From: Fructobacillus tropaeoli | Lineage (GTDB): Bacteria > Bacillota > Bacilli > Lactobacillales > Lactobacillaceae | Assembly: GCF_001047135.2 (NCBI RefSeq) | Contig: NZ_DF968083.1 | Location: forward strand, 37,073 to 101,072 | Direction of reading: 5' to 3' | Length of the DNA stretch: 64,000 bases | Part shown: positions 29,005-37,558 of the stretch, piece after piece | How positions within the stretch are numbered: the stretch's first letter is position 1 | How the letters are laid out: each line of letters begins with the position of its first letter | Position numbers and translations under genes: made by a program | The notes under the pieces: generated by a model | Seen by the model: the letters and a program-made list of their open reading frames with translations, nothing else | Database searches by the model: none | Told to the model about the DNA's origin: nothing

Positions 29005-29844
29005 ATGAGTGCAAAAAAGACGATTATTGGAATTGTAGCCGCCGCAGCCATTGTTGGAATTGGTTATTTCAGCTTCTTCAACCACGGTAGCCAAGACGAC
29101 AAGGTGGTTAAGATTGGTGTCATGAACGGTGACAAATCAGAAGACCAGATCTGGGCAGAAGCAGCCAAGACTGCCAAGGATAAGTATGGTATTACTTTGA
29201 AGACCGTTAAGTTCTCTGATTACTCACAGCCAAACAAGGCCTTAAGCAACCACGACATCGACTTGAACGCCTTTCAAAACTACCCATTCTTGGAAAACTG
29301 GAACAAGGCTAACAAGACAGACATCGTTTCAATCGGTGACACTTGGACTACACCATTGCGTGTCTACTCAGACAAGTACAAGTCAATCAAGGACATCCCT
29401 GATGGTAGCCAAATCGCCGTTGCCAATGATGTTACCAACGAAAACCGTGGTATTCACCTCTTGGCTGAAGCTGGTTTGATTAAGGTGAAGGACACGAACA
29501 AGGCTACACCAAACGACATCACTTCAAACCCTAAGAACTTGAAGATTGTGCCAGTTGATGCTTCACAGACTGCAACTTCATTGAAGGATCCTAAGTTTGC
29601 CGGTGCTGTGATTAACACGAACTTTGCTAAGTCAGCAGGAATCGACTTCAACACTGCCATCTATGTTGAAGGTTTGAACAAGAACACGACTCAATTCTTC
29701 AACTTCGTTGCGGCTAACAAGTCTGACAAGGATAAGAAGATTTACAAGGATGTTGTGAAGTCAATCCAAACTGCTAAGACCAAGGAATTGGTTAAGAAGA
29801 ACTACGACGGTGCCGAAATCACTGTTTGGGATTACAAGAAGTAA
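29005..29844 (+). CDS. metQ: methionine ABC transporter substrate-binding protein, second copy
   Basis: Paralogue of the preceding gene, also 279 residues, about half identical by eye. Conserved blocks are FSDYSQPNKAL, DLNAFQNYPFL, TSNPKNLKI and AVINTNFAKSAG. The hydrophobic N-terminal anchor again has no lipobox Cys. Tandem copies feeding one MetN-MetP pair suggest different ligands, for instance methionine, its D-isomer or sulfoxide, or Met-containing peptides. The codon choice is markedly biased toward AAG, AAC and GAC, as in highly expressed genes. Confidence 0.92.
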   Translation: MSAKKTIIGIVAAAAIVGIGYFSFFNHGSQDDKVVKIGVMNGDKSEDQIWAEAAKTAKDKYGITLKTVKFSDYSQPNKALSNHDIDLNAFQNYPFLENWNKANKTDIVSIGDTWTTPLRVYSDKYKSIKDIPDGSQIAVANDVTNENRGIHLLAEAGLIKVKDTNKATPNDITSNPKNLKIVPVDASQTATSLKDPKFAGAVINTNFAKSAGIDFNTAIYVEGLNKNTTQFFNFVAANKSDKDKKIYKDVVKSIQTAKTKELVKKNYDGAEITVWDYKK

Positions 29845-29907
29845 TTCAACCATGCGGGCTTGCCCCGCGTACATATTTAATCACCACCACGAAAGGAAAA
29901 ATTACTC

Positions 29908-31245
29908 ATGTCAAATCGTAAAGAAGAATACCTCACTTTCTTAAAAGAATTGATTGCCCTCCCCAGTGTTTCAGCAAAACACGAAAAGTTGCCCGAAACA
30001 GCTGCCCTGCTAGGTCAAGCATTGGAAAAACTTGGTGGCCAAGTCGAAATCGACGACAGTTACTTTGCCCCACTGGTCATTGCGCACTTTAACAGTAACC
30101 AAGCCGGTGCCAAGAATCTCATTATCTACAACCACTACGATGTGCAACCAGCTGAACCCTTTAACCTTTGGGACCAAGACCCTTGGACTTTGACTGAAAA
30201 GGACGGTCACCTAATTGGTCGCGGTGTCGATGACGATAAGGGAAATATCACGGCCCGTTTCACGGCCTTAGCCGAATACCTGGACGAAAACGATGGCCAA
30301 TTGCCCGTCAACATTACCTTCCTAATTGAAGGATCTGAGGAAACCGCCTCACAACACTTGGATGACTACTTAGCCAAGCATCCAGAACTGAAAGCTGATT
30401 TAATCATCTGGGAGTCCGGTAATAAAGACGATCAGGGACAAATCGAACTTGGTGGTGGTAATAAGGGAATCGTGACCTTCGATGTGACGGCCAAGACAGC
30501 CGGCATCGACCTCCACTCCTCATTAGCAACCGTTGTTGATTCCGCTGCCTGGCGCTTAAGCCAAGGGTTAGCAACCCTTTTTGATCCAAAGACGGGCCGC
30601 ATTCAAGTCCCTAACTTCTATGAAGACGTCATCGCCCCTAACCAGCGAGAGAAGGACTTGGTTGCTGCTTTGCCCGGCACCAAGGAAGAGTTTATCAAGG
30701 GACATCAAATCACTGCCCCACTGTTAACCGACAAGCGTGGTGACGATTGGAAGGAAGCCCTCTACTTCGAACCAAGTATTAATATTGAGGGTATCTCCTC
30801 TGGCTACGAAGATCAGGGTGTCAAGACAGTGCTACCAGCGGAAGCAACCGCTAAGTTGGAAGCCCGTCTGGTTCCCGGCATGGGCCCAGACAAGACCTTA
30901 AAGCAGATTCAAGACTATTTGGCCGACCAGGGCTTTTCTGATTTAACAGTGACAAAGACCCTTGGCCAACCAGGCTACCGATCAGATATGTCAGATCCTG
31001 AAATCAAAAAGGTTATCGACCTGGCTAAGGAATTTTACCCCGGTGAACCCGTTGTTTCCCCAACCTCACCAGGAACCGGCCCAATGGCCTATGTCAACAA
31101 TGCTATCAAGGCTCCCATTATTTCTTTGGGTGTCGGCTACCAAGGCGCCTTAGACCATGCACCAAATGAGAACATTCGCCTGACTGATTACGAAGACAAC
31201 ATAAAGTTTGTTAAACTAATCATTGGTAGCTATGCTAATCACTAG
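29908..31245 (+). CDS. M20 family metallopeptidase (dipeptidase)
   Basis: Zinc-dependent M20A-type peptidase of 445 residues. Metal ligands and neighbours are visible in YNHYDVQPAEP, GRGVDDDKGN, EGSEETAS and, at the C-terminus, GVGYQGALDHAPNE. A dimerisation insert lies in between (about 190-310). The position between metQ and metN, under a Met T-box, suggests it hydrolyses Met-containing or N-acylated peptides to release methionine; this is inferred. GAAAGGA precedes the ATG. Confidence 0.9.
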   Translation: MSNRKEEYLTFLKELIALPSVSAKHEKLPETAALLGQALEKLGGQVEIDDSYFAPLVIAHFNSNQAGAKNLIIYNHYDVQPAEPFNLWDQDPWTLTEKDGHLIGRGVDDDKGNITARFTALAEYLDENDGQLPVNITFLIEGSEETASQHLDDYLAKHPELKADLIIWESGNKDDQGQIELGGGNKGIVTFDVTAKTAGIDLHSSLATVVDSAAWRLSQGLATLFDPKTGRIQVPNFYEDVIAPNQREKDLVAALPGTKEEFIKGHQITAPLLTDKRGDDWKEALYFEPSINIEGISSGYEDQGVKTVLPAEATAKLEARLVPGMGPDKTLKQIQDYLADQGFSDLTVTKTLGQPGYRSDMSDPEIKKVIDLAKEFYPGEPVVSPTSPGTGPMAYVNNAIKAPIISLGVGYQGALDHAPNENIRLTDYEDNIKFVKLIIGSYANH

Positions 31246-31263
31246 TAGCAAACAGAAAGGAAA

Positions 31264-32370
31264 GTGCGCAAGCACCAGAATTTATCAATGACGAATCCAA
31301 TTATTTCTTTAAAAAATATTGATGTGACCTTCCAACAAAAGAAGCGAACGATTGAAGCGGTTAAAAACGTTTCTATCGACGTGAACCGTGGCGACGTCTT
31401 CGGAATTGTTGGTTATTCCGGCGCCGGTAAGTCAACTTTGGTCCGGGTCATTAACCTGCTCCAGGTCCCAACGAGTGGCCAGGTCATCGTGAATGGTGAA
31501 ACCTTCTTTGACGGCCAAGGCGCTGGCAAGACCGGTGTGCAAATTAAGCCAAATGAGCTTCGCGACCGCCGTCGTAAGATTGGGATGATTTTCCAACACT
31601 TTAACTTGCTCAACGAGCGTACGGTCGCCGAAAACGTGGCCTTTGCCCTCCAGCACAGCCCATTGAAGGCCGATGAAAAGAAGACTAAGGTTGCTGAACT
31701 GCTTGAATTAGTTGAATTAACTGATCGAGCAGAACAATACCCTTCTCAACTTTCAGGTGGTCAGAAGCAGCGTGTCGCCATCGCCCGCGCCTTGGCCAAT
31801 GACCCTGAAATTCTGATTTCCGATGAAGCAACCTCTGCCTTGGATCCAAAGACGACCAACCAAATTTTGGCCCTTTTGAAGAAGTTAAATCAGCAGTACA
31901 ACTTGACCATTCTTTTGATTACCCACGAAATGGACGCGGTCAAGGAAGTCGCTAACAAGGTCGCTGTGATGCAAGATGGGCAGGTCCTAGAAGAAGGTTC
32001 AACTTTGGACATCTTCACCAAGCCACAGGCCGCCTTAACTAAGGAATTTATCGAAACGGCCACAAACCAGGATAAGGCTTTGGCAACGATTGCTGAATCA
32101 GACGCCATTACGTCCCTAAGCGACAACGAGGTCTTTGCTCGTTTGACTTACTCTGGTAACAGCACAAATGAACCATTGATTACCACCCTTTATCAGAAGT
32201 ATGAAGTTGTCGCCAACATCTTGTACGGTAACGTTGAGATTCTACAAGGAACAGAAGTTGGTTCCCTGTTGGTCATCCTCTCAGGCTCAGCCGATGGTTT
32301 GGCCGCCGGCTTGCAGTCCTTAAAAGACCAAGGCGTTACTGTTGATATCTTGAAAGGAAAGCAAGCATGA
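31264..32370 (+). CDS. metN: methionine ABC transporter ATP-binding protein
   Basis: ATPase of the methionine importer, 368 residues. Walker [10 protein letters not shown], signature [15 protein letters not shown], Walker [15 protein letters not shown] and ITHEMD are present. The C-terminal NIL/ACT-like domain (about 290-365) binds methionine and mediates trans-inhibition in known MetN proteins. The GTG at 31264 has GAAAGG three bases upstream; the ATG at 31288 has no ribosome site, so GTG is preferred, though spacing is short. It overlaps metP by four bases (ATGA). Confidence 0.94.
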   Translation: MRKHQNLSMTNPIISLKNIDVTFQQKKRTIEAVKNVSIDVNRGDVFGIVGYSGAGKSTLVRVINLLQVPTSGQVIVNGETFFDGQGAGKTGVQIKPNELRDRRRKIGMIFQHFNLLNERTVAENVAFALQHSPLKADEKKTKVAELLELVELTDRAEQYPSQLSGGQKQRVAIARALANDPEILISDEATSALDPKTTNQILALLKKLNQQYNLTILLITHEMDAVKEVANKVAVMQDGQVLEEGSTLDIFTKPQAALTKEFIETATNQDKALATIAESDAITSLSDNEVFARLTYSGNSTNEPLITTLYQKYEVVANILYGNVEILQGTEVGSLLVILSGSADGLAAGLQSLKDQGVTVDILKGKQA

Positions 32371-33062
32371 GTAATTGGTTTTCACAAACATTTCCAAACG
32401 TCGTTTATCAAGGCTGGTCCGGTGATACCGGTTGGCTAACTGCGATTAACCAAACAATCTTTATGACCTTCTGGTCCGCTATCTTCGGTGGTCTTTTGGG
32501 CTTAATTTTTGGCTTTGGCCTTGTTGTCACAAGCCCTCGTGGTATTACCCCAAACAAAGTCCTCTTCTGGATCTTTGATAAGATTGTTTCGATTTTCCGA
32601 GCAATTCCGTTCATTATCCTCTTGGCCTTCATTGCTCCCGTCACCAAGACCATTGTTGGAACGCAAATCGGTTCTACTGCCGCTTTGGTGCCATTGTCAT
32701 TGGGAGTCTTCCCCTTCTATGCCCGTCAGGTTCAGGTTGCCTTGACCGAAGTTGATTCCGGGATTGTCGAAGCCGCTCAAGCAGTTGGGGCTTCCTTCAC
32801 CGAAATCATCTTTGGTGTCTACCTCCGCGAAGGTCGGTCAGAATTGATTCGTGTGTCAACAGTGACACTGATTTCCTTGATTGGGTTAACAGCCATGGCC
32901 GGTGCCATTGGTGCTGGTGGTCTGGGAAACATGGCCATCGCTTACGGTTACAACCGTTTTGCCAATGATACAACCCTGGTGGCCACTTTCTTGGTTCTCG
33001 TCCTCGTCTTGATTGTCCAAGTCGTGGGTGACTATCTAGCAAAGCGCTATAATCACAAATAA
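32367..33062 (+). CDS. metP: methionine ABC transporter permease
   Basis: MetI-type permease, 231 residues with about five membrane segments. The ATPase-contacting loop [21 protein letters not shown] is in the usual place, and the C-terminal segment [23 protein letters not shown] is characteristic. It completes the operon metQ-metQ-peptidase-metN-metP and ends before a strong terminator. I use metP, the Gram-positive name, to avoid confusion with the biosynthetic metI in this window. Confidence 0.94.
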   Translation: MSNWFSQTFPNVVYQGWSGDTGWLTAINQTIFMTFWSAIFGGLLGLIFGFGLVVTSPRGITPNKVLFWIFDKIVSIFRAIPFIILLAFIAPVTKTIVGTQIGSTAALVPLSLGVFPFYARQVQVALTEVDSGIVEAAQAVGASFTEIIFGVYLREGRSELIRVSTVTLISLIGLTAMAGAIGAGGLGNMAIAYGYNRFANDTTLVATFLVLVLVLIVQVVGDYLAKRYNHK

Positions 33063-33073
33063 AAAATCAGTAC

Positions 33074-33112
33074 AAAAGGAGCTCAACACAATGTGTTGAG
33101 CTCCTTTTTTGT
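33074..33112. terminator. bidirectional terminator of the metQ operon and gntR
   Basis: AAAGGAGCTCAACACA and TGTGTTGAGCTCCTTT form a long perfect stem followed by T on the plus strand and by a weaker T stretch on the minus strand. Confidence 0.92.
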
Positions 33113-33123
33113 CAAACTATTAA

Positions 33124-33822
33124 TTAGCGAGTCAATTGGAATTCGAAGCGATCACCAACGTAGTATGAGCGAACATATTCAAAGGGGTGGTCCTCCTGGT
33201 CATATGAAACCTGACGGACGGCCAAAATTGGATCGCCACGCTTGATTTGCAAGAAATCAGCTTGTCGCTCCGTTGCCAGCGCCGCTGTGACCGTTTGCTC
33301 GGCCCGCCCTGGCTGAATACCGGCCTGGATTAAAGTGGCGTAGAGCGACTCTGTCAGGCTTGAACGAGTAAAGTTATTCACCAGCTTCACAGGTAAGGTC
33401 GTCTGTTCCAGCAAGATTGGCTCATCATCACCCAAACGCAAGCGTTCCATCACCAAAACTTCGTCCTCTGGTTTGAGTTGCAAGTGCTCCAACTCCGAAA
33501 CGGATGGGGTCGTCACCTTATAAGAAACGGTTACGGTCTGGGCCTCCCGGCCTGATTTTTTCATCAACTCCGTAAAGGAAGTCACACCGAGCGCGCGTTC
33601 TGAAACCTTTTTCTCAGCCACATAGGTCCCGGATCCAACACGGCGTTCCAAGATGCCTTCATCGACCAAGGTTTGAATCGCCTGACGCAGGGTCATCCGG
33701 GAAACGTGAAAGGATTCGGCCAAGTCACGTTCGGCCGGAAGGCGTTTATTCGTCCCCCATTCGCCAGCTGCAATGCGCTGACGAATCTCATTATGAATCT
33801 CAATATAGCGTGGTATAGCCAT
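33124..33822 (-). CDS. GntR-family regulator, HutC subfamily
   Basis: Repressor of 232 residues with an N-terminal winged helix (about 5-70, LPAERDLAESFHVSRMTLRQAIQTL) and a C-terminal UTRA ligand domain (about 95-230). Such proteins usually sense sugar phosphates or amino sugars (NagR/YvoA, TreR). It is monocistronic with a consensus promoter that overlaps a GGTCTAG-type sequence, so it may repress itself. No sugar gene is adjacent; its targets are presumably elsewhere, possibly including the glycosyltransferase at 18565. Confidence 0.92.
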   Translation of the reverse strand: MAIPRYIEIHNEIRQRIAAGEWGTNKRLPAERDLAESFHVSRMTLRQAIQTLVDEGILERRVGSGTYVAEKKVSERALGVTSFTELMKKSGREAQTVTVSYKVTTPSVSELEHLQLKPEDEVLVMERLRLGDDEPILLEQTTLPVKLVNNFTRSSLTESLYATLIQAGIQPGRAEQTVTAALATERQADFLQIKRGDPILAVRQVSYDQEDHPFEYVRSYYVGDRFEFQLTR

Positions 33823-33890
33823 AATTATTGCCGCTCCTGACTGTCATTATTGGTTGAAAACTAGGATAACTTGCTAGTATCTCTTTTCTC

Positions 33891-33919
33891 ATTATAATTG
33901 GTCTAGGCAGATATTTCAA
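33891..33919 (-). promoter_or_regulatory. gntR promoter with candidate operator
   Basis: Minus-strand TTGAAA (33914-33919), 17-base spacer and TATAAT (33891-33896). The spacer holds the complement of TTGGTCTAG (33898-33906), similar to half of the NagR/YvoA operator. Confidence 0.8.
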
Positions 33920-34017
33920 ATCAGTCATCTTTTTTTACCAAATTTTTGATTCCCCTCAACCCATCTAACTTTTATAGAATTCATTGAAAAAAATTCCAGA
34001 AAAATTCTAAAAACCCC

Positions 34018-34046
34018 TTGCAAAATGAGAGAAAAGCGGGTAATAT
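34018..34046 (+). promoter_or_regulatory. promoter of tRNA-Gln
   Basis: TTGCAA (34018-34023), 17 bases, TAATAT (34041-34046). The start point would fall a few bases before the tRNA 5' end at 34059. Confidence 0.85.
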
Positions 34047-34058
34047 ATATCAAGTAAT

Positions 34059-34130
34059 TGCCCCTTAGCCAAGCGGTAAGGCGGTGGCTTCTGGTGCCAT
34101 TATGCGCTGGTTCGAATCCAGCAGGGGCAA
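34059..34130 (+). tRNA. tRNA-Gln (anticodon CUG)
   Basis: Cloverleaf of 72 bases: acceptor TGCCCCT/AGGGGCA, D arm GCC...GGC, anticodon stem GTGGC/GCCAT with loop TTCTGGT, T arm CTGG-TTCGAAT-CCAG, discriminator A. CCA is not encoded. It reads CAG and complements the UUG isoacceptor at 60184. Confidence 0.95.
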
Positions 34131-34144
34131 TACGATAACTTAGA

Positions 34145-34180
34145 AAAGGCGGTCTTGCTAGTGTAAGGCCGCCTTTTATG
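34145..34180 (+). terminator. terminator of tRNA-Gln(CUG)
   Basis: AAAAGGCGG and CCGCCTTTT form a stem that ends in T-rich sequence. Confidence 0.8.
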
Positions 34181-34246
34181 TTATCTTGGTAGTATAGCGT
34201 AATTCCTTTACTAGATATTCTAGTAGCAGACGAAATGGAGACAAAA

Positions 34247-34750
34247 GTGAACATCCGTCCTCTTGCTAAGCAAGATTTGCCTCATATCTACCAGCAAAAA
34301 AATTCACGGTCTGTGATGGCCCTCTGGTTCGAGGAACCCTTTAATTCCCTAGACGAATTAACCATCCTCTATGACCGCCACGTCCTTGATCAAAGCGAAC
34401 GGCGTTTCGTGATTGAGGAAGACAACCAATTTGTCGGTGTCGTTGAATTAATCGATATCAATACTATTCACCGTCACTGTGAAATCCAAATCATTATTGA
34501 TACCAAATTCCAGGGCCAAGGTTTGGCCCAAGAAGGAATGCACGCTGGGATTGAATACGCCTTTTCAGTCTTAAATCTTCACAAGATTTACCTGTACGTC
34601 GATGTAGAAAATCCAGCTGCTATCCACATTTATAAAAAATTCGGCTTTCAAGAAGAAGGTCGACTCCGCCAACACTACTTTGCCGAAGGACGTTACCATG
34701 ATTCCTTAATGATGGGACTCTTCGCTAACGAATTTTATCAAGAAAAATAA
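34247..34750 (+). CDS. speG: spermidine/spermine N1-acetyltransferase, GNAT family
   Basis: Polyamine acetyltransferase that lowers spermidine toxicity by acetyl-CoA-dependent acetylation. The protein (about 167 residues) follows E. coli SpeG along its whole length: RPL..DL, WFEEPF, DQSERRFV, VELIDINTIHRHCE, FQGQGLA (acetyl-CoA loop), LNLHKIYLYVDVENPAAIHIYKKFGF. The GTG at 34247 is preferred because TGGAGA lies six bases upstream; the in-frame ATG at 34235 overlaps that ribosome site and has none of its own. The TetR gene follows after a few bases. Confidence 0.92.
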   Translation: MNIRPLAKQDLPHIYQQKNSRSVMALWFEEPFNSLDELTILYDRHVLDQSERRFVIEEDNQFVGVVELIDINTIHRHCEIQIIIDTKFQGQGLAQEGMHAGIEYAFSVLNLHKIYLYVDVENPAAIHIYKKFGFQEEGRLRQHYFAEGRYHDSLMMGLFANEFYQEK

Positions 34751-34755
34751 CCATT

Positions 34756-35331
34756 ATGAAAACTGATGCCCGTTATACCAAAGCTGATGCCGCTATTCGT
34801 GCTACCTTTTTAGAAATTTTGGCCCATAAGGACTTTCATAAAATTTCTGTCCAAGAAATCATTAAGCAGGCTGATATTAACCGTTCAACCTTCTACGCTC
34901 ATTTCTTAGATAAGGATGACTTGATGGAAACCATCCAAATGGACCTCTTAGAAGAAACCATGGGTGCTCTGCCTTCCTTAAACATTGAAAACTTCGATGT
35001 TGCTGAAATCTTCCAGCATCGAGCTGATTTTTTGGTTCAAAAGCTCTACGAGCAAAAGGAATTAGCCGCCCTTCTCCTTTCAAAGCATGCCGAGCATTCC
35101 TTTGAAAATCGAATGGTTGAACAGGCGAAGAAGGCCTTCTTCAATACAACCGATGGCCACGATTTAGCGATTCCACCGCGTTATGCCCTCAATATTTTGA
35201 CAGGAACCGCCACAAATTTGATTATTACTTGGATTCGTTCTGGCTTTCAAGAATCAACCGAAGAGTTTTCGGCCATCCTTGTTAAGGTTGTCCCACCACT
35301 TTTGACCAAGGTTATCCATGCCCAAAACTAG
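34756..35331 (+). CDS. TetR/AcrR-family regulator
   Basis: Regulator of 191 residues. The N-terminal helix-turn-helix reads ISVQEIIKQADINRSTFYAHFLDKDDLM (about 32-58); the C-terminal half is all helical and resembles the TetR_C_8 type. It follows speG by five bases without a clear ribosome site, so it may be translated by coupling. The membrane protein gene at 35481 is the likely target. Confidence 0.9.
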   Translation: MKTDARYTKADAAIRATFLEILAHKDFHKISVQEIIKQADINRSTFYAHFLDKDDLMETIQMDLLEETMGALPSLNIENFDVAEIFQHRADFLVQKLYEQKELAALLLSKHAEHSFENRMVEQAKKAFFNTTDGHDLAIPPRYALNILTGTATNLIITWIRSGFQESTEEFSAILVKVVPPLLTKVIHAQN

Positions 35332-35339
35332 TTCTTCAA

Positions 35340-35368
35340 CAAAACCACCCATCAATGGGTGGTTTTTT
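35340..35368 (+). terminator. terminator of tetR
   Basis: AAAACCACCCAT-CA-ATGGGTGGTTTT followed by T. Confidence 0.9.
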
Positions 35369-35427
35369 GTTGGATAAAACGCCTAAAATCCCCCTATCCA
35401 ACTTTTAAGCGACAATTGTTGGTTTTA

Positions 35428-35466
35428 TTTTTTTGACAGTTTATTATACTAAAGTCAGTAAATGAA
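35428..35466 (+). promoter_or_regulatory. candidate TetR operator and promoter
   Basis: TTTTTGACAGTTTA and TAAAGTCAGTAAA form an imperfect dyad centred on a TATTATACT -10-like stretch, 20-50 bases before the ATG at 35481. The layout fits repression by the adjacent TetR protein. Confidence 0.5.
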
Positions 35467-35480
35467 ACGAGGAAGTACAC

Positions 35481-36539
35481 ATGAAATCATCAAATAAGTT
35501 GATTTTGGGTCTGGCTCTTGGTTTGACGGTCGTCTTAGGAATTATGATGACTGCCTTCTCATTACCAGCCGTAAAATCAGGTATTAACAATGTACCAATT
35601 GGTGTCGTTGCTCAAAATGATGCAACGTACGAAAAGTTGGCCAAGCCTTTGTCCGATAAGGGCTTTAAGGTTACCCAATATGACAGCGAAAAAGACGTTA
35701 AGTCTGCTATCAAGGAACGTAAGATCTACGGTGCCTTTGAAATGTCAGCAACTGGTGACTTGAGCTTGTACCAAGCAACTGCCGCTTCTGCAGCCGTTGC
35801 GCAAGGCTTGAACCAAATCGGTCAAGGTGTTGTTACCCAGCAAAAGGCCGCTGCTAAGGCGCAATTAGCACCAATGATGGCGCAAGCAAATGACGTCAAC
35901 ACATTGAAGGCTTTGAACCAAAAGTCAGCAGCAATCGATGCTAAGACATTGAAGGTTGTTGAATTACGTGCCTTCCCTAAGGATGACCCTAAGGGAACTG
36001 GTTTGGCTGCTGGTGCTTTGCCAATTGCCCTTGGTGGTTGGATTGGTGCCGTTGCTATTGCCAACGTGATTAAGGGTAAGAAGCAAAAGTTCTTTGCTGC
36101 CTTGGCCTTCGCCTTCGTTGGTGGACTTGGCCTTGTTGGTGTTATCCAATTCGGTGTTGGTACTTTCGATGGTAACTACTGGTTAACATCACTTGGTGCC
36201 ATGGTTGGTATCGCCGCAACTGCATTCTTTGTTCTGGGTATTTTGGAAGTGATGGGAAACGGTGGTTTGATTATCGCCGCCATCATGTTGATCTTGCTTG
36301 GAAACCCACTTTCAGGGCTCTCATCAGCTCCTGAAATGTTGCCAAAGGGCTGGGGCTTCTTCGGACAACTCTTACCACCTGGAGCAACTGGAACGCTCTT
36401 GCGTGACATCGCCTTCTTCGATGGTAATGCAATCGCCTTGCCATTGACTGTATTGCTTAGCTATGTTGCCGTTGGTTTGATTCTCTTCGCCATCGGTAAA
36501 AAGTCAACAATCGTTGTTTCTGAAACAACAACTGACTAA
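35481..36539 (+). CDS. integral membrane protein, ABC-2/YhgE-like
   Basis: Membrane protein of 352 residues. One N-terminal membrane segment (about 8-28) precedes a large extracytoplasmic domain (about 30-170), followed by five membrane segments packed into the C-terminal half. This arrangement matches ABC-2-type permeases and YhgE/Pip-like proteins. No ATPase gene is next to it, so either the partner is elsewhere or it works alone. Regulation by the TetR protein upstream is likely. The function is unknown. Confidence 0.8.
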   Translation: MKSSNKLILGLALGLTVVLGIMMTAFSLPAVKSGINNVPIGVVAQNDATYEKLAKPLSDKGFKVTQYDSEKDVKSAIKERKIYGAFEMSATGDLSLYQATAASAAVAQGLNQIGQGVVTQQKAAAKAQLAPMMAQANDVNTLKALNQKSAAIDAKTLKVVELRAFPKDDPKGTGLAAGALPIALGGWIGAVAIANVIKGKKQKFFAALAFAFVGGLGLVGVIQFGVGTFDGNYWLTSLGAMVGIAATAFFVLGILEVMGNGGLIIAAIMLILLGNPLSGLSSAPEMLPKGWGFFGQLLPPGATGTLLRDIAFFDGNAIALPLTVLLSYVAVGLILFAIGKKSTIVVSETTTD

Positions 36540-36562
36540 TCCACAATATTTTTTCTGCTTGA

Positions 36563-36609
36563 AAAAGCCGCTCGCAAGTCTGATTTCAGACAAGCAAGCG
36601 GTTTTTTTA
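36563..36609 (+). terminator. terminator of the membrane protein gene
   Basis: AAGCCGCT...AGCGGTTTTTT with an inner GTCTGATTTCAGAC hairpin, which itself contains CTGATTT. Confidence 0.8.
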
Positions 36610-36652
36610 CTCTTTTTATGAGGGTCCGATATTAAGCAAACAAGAACCCGGT

Positions 36653-37558
36653 TCAATGAACCAGTTCGATTTCAACGCTATCCTTTGTTTGGTTAGCCGC
36701 AAAAATCGTCTTGGTGGCAGCCCAGATTTTCTCGGCAATTTCCGGCTTATTCATCGTATACAAATGAATGCCGTCGACCCCCTGGGAAACCAAATCAACA
36801 ATTTGTTCAATTGCATAGGCAATGCCGGCATCCTTTAACGCCAGCGGATTATCCGCATAGCGATCAAGCATTTTTTGATACTTTTTAGGCACTGGCACAC
36901 CCGAAAATTTCGTTATCCGCTCAATTTGCTTTTTATTGGTACAGGGCATAATACCGGCTTCAACCGGCACTTGGATGCCAGCCAGGGCTAGCCGTTCCTG
37001 AAATTCATAAAAATGCTGATTGTCAAAAAATAGCTGTGAAATCAGGTGGTCCGCCCCCGCATCGACCTTACGCCTCAGCCCCTCAATATCAGCCACCACA
37101 GATGGTGACTCCTGGTGCACTTCCGGATAGCAAGCAGCGGCAACGTCAAAATTAGGATACTCGCGGTCAATATAAGCAACCAAATCAGAAGCATGGTGGA
37201 AGGTCCCATTTGGTGATAACCCGTCTACTGGGTCACCACGCAGTGCCAGCACGTTTTGAATATTATCGGCCGCCAATTGGTCAAGCAGTTCGTCCACCTG
37301 CTGTTGGCTCCGATACAAACTAGGAATATGGGCAACCGCTGGTACGTGTAGCTGATTTTGAATAAGATTGGCAACCTCAATCGTTTCATTACCCTGGGCC
37401 GTTCCGCCCGCACCCAGTGTCACCGAAATAAAATCAGGCGAAACATCATTTAAAGAAGATAGCGTTGGCAGAATACTTTCTTTGGAAGTATTCTTTCGTG
37501 GTGGAAAAACCTCGAGGGAAAAAACTGTTTTTTTCTCGAATAAATCAACTAGCTTCAT
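36653..37558 (-). CDS. metF: 5,10-methylenetetrahydrofolate reductase
   Basis: MetF reduces methylene-THF to methyl-THF, the methyl donor for MetE. About 301 residues in a TIM barrel: FSLEVFPPR (catalytic Glu), SVTLGAGG, HIPSLYRS, LALRGDP, HLISQLFFDN and EAGIMP are all recognisable. ATG 37558 is chosen because GGAGG lies six bases upstream; the in-frame ATG two codons earlier abuts it. It overlaps the end of metE by 14 bases, so the two are co-transcribed and co-translated. Confidence 0.95.
   Translation of the reverse strand: MKLVDLFEKKTVFSLEVFPPRKNTSKESILPTLSSLNDVSPDFISVTLGAGGTAQGNETIEVANLIQNQLHVPAVAHIPSLYRSQQQVDELLDQLAADNIQNVLALRGDPVDGLSPNGTFHHASDLVAYIDREYPNFDVAAACYPEVHQESPSVVADIEGLRRKVDAGADHLISQLFFDNQHFYEFQERLALAGIQVPVEAGIMPCTNKKQIERITKFSGVPVPKKYQKMLDRYADNPLALKDAGIAYAIEQIVDLVSQGVDGIHLYTMNKPEIAEKIWAATKTIFAANQTKDSVEIELVH

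Noticed and set aside
34235..34246. ATG at 34235 as the speG start
   Set aside because: GTG 34247 has the ribosome site TGGAGA at the right spacing; the ATG overlaps it.
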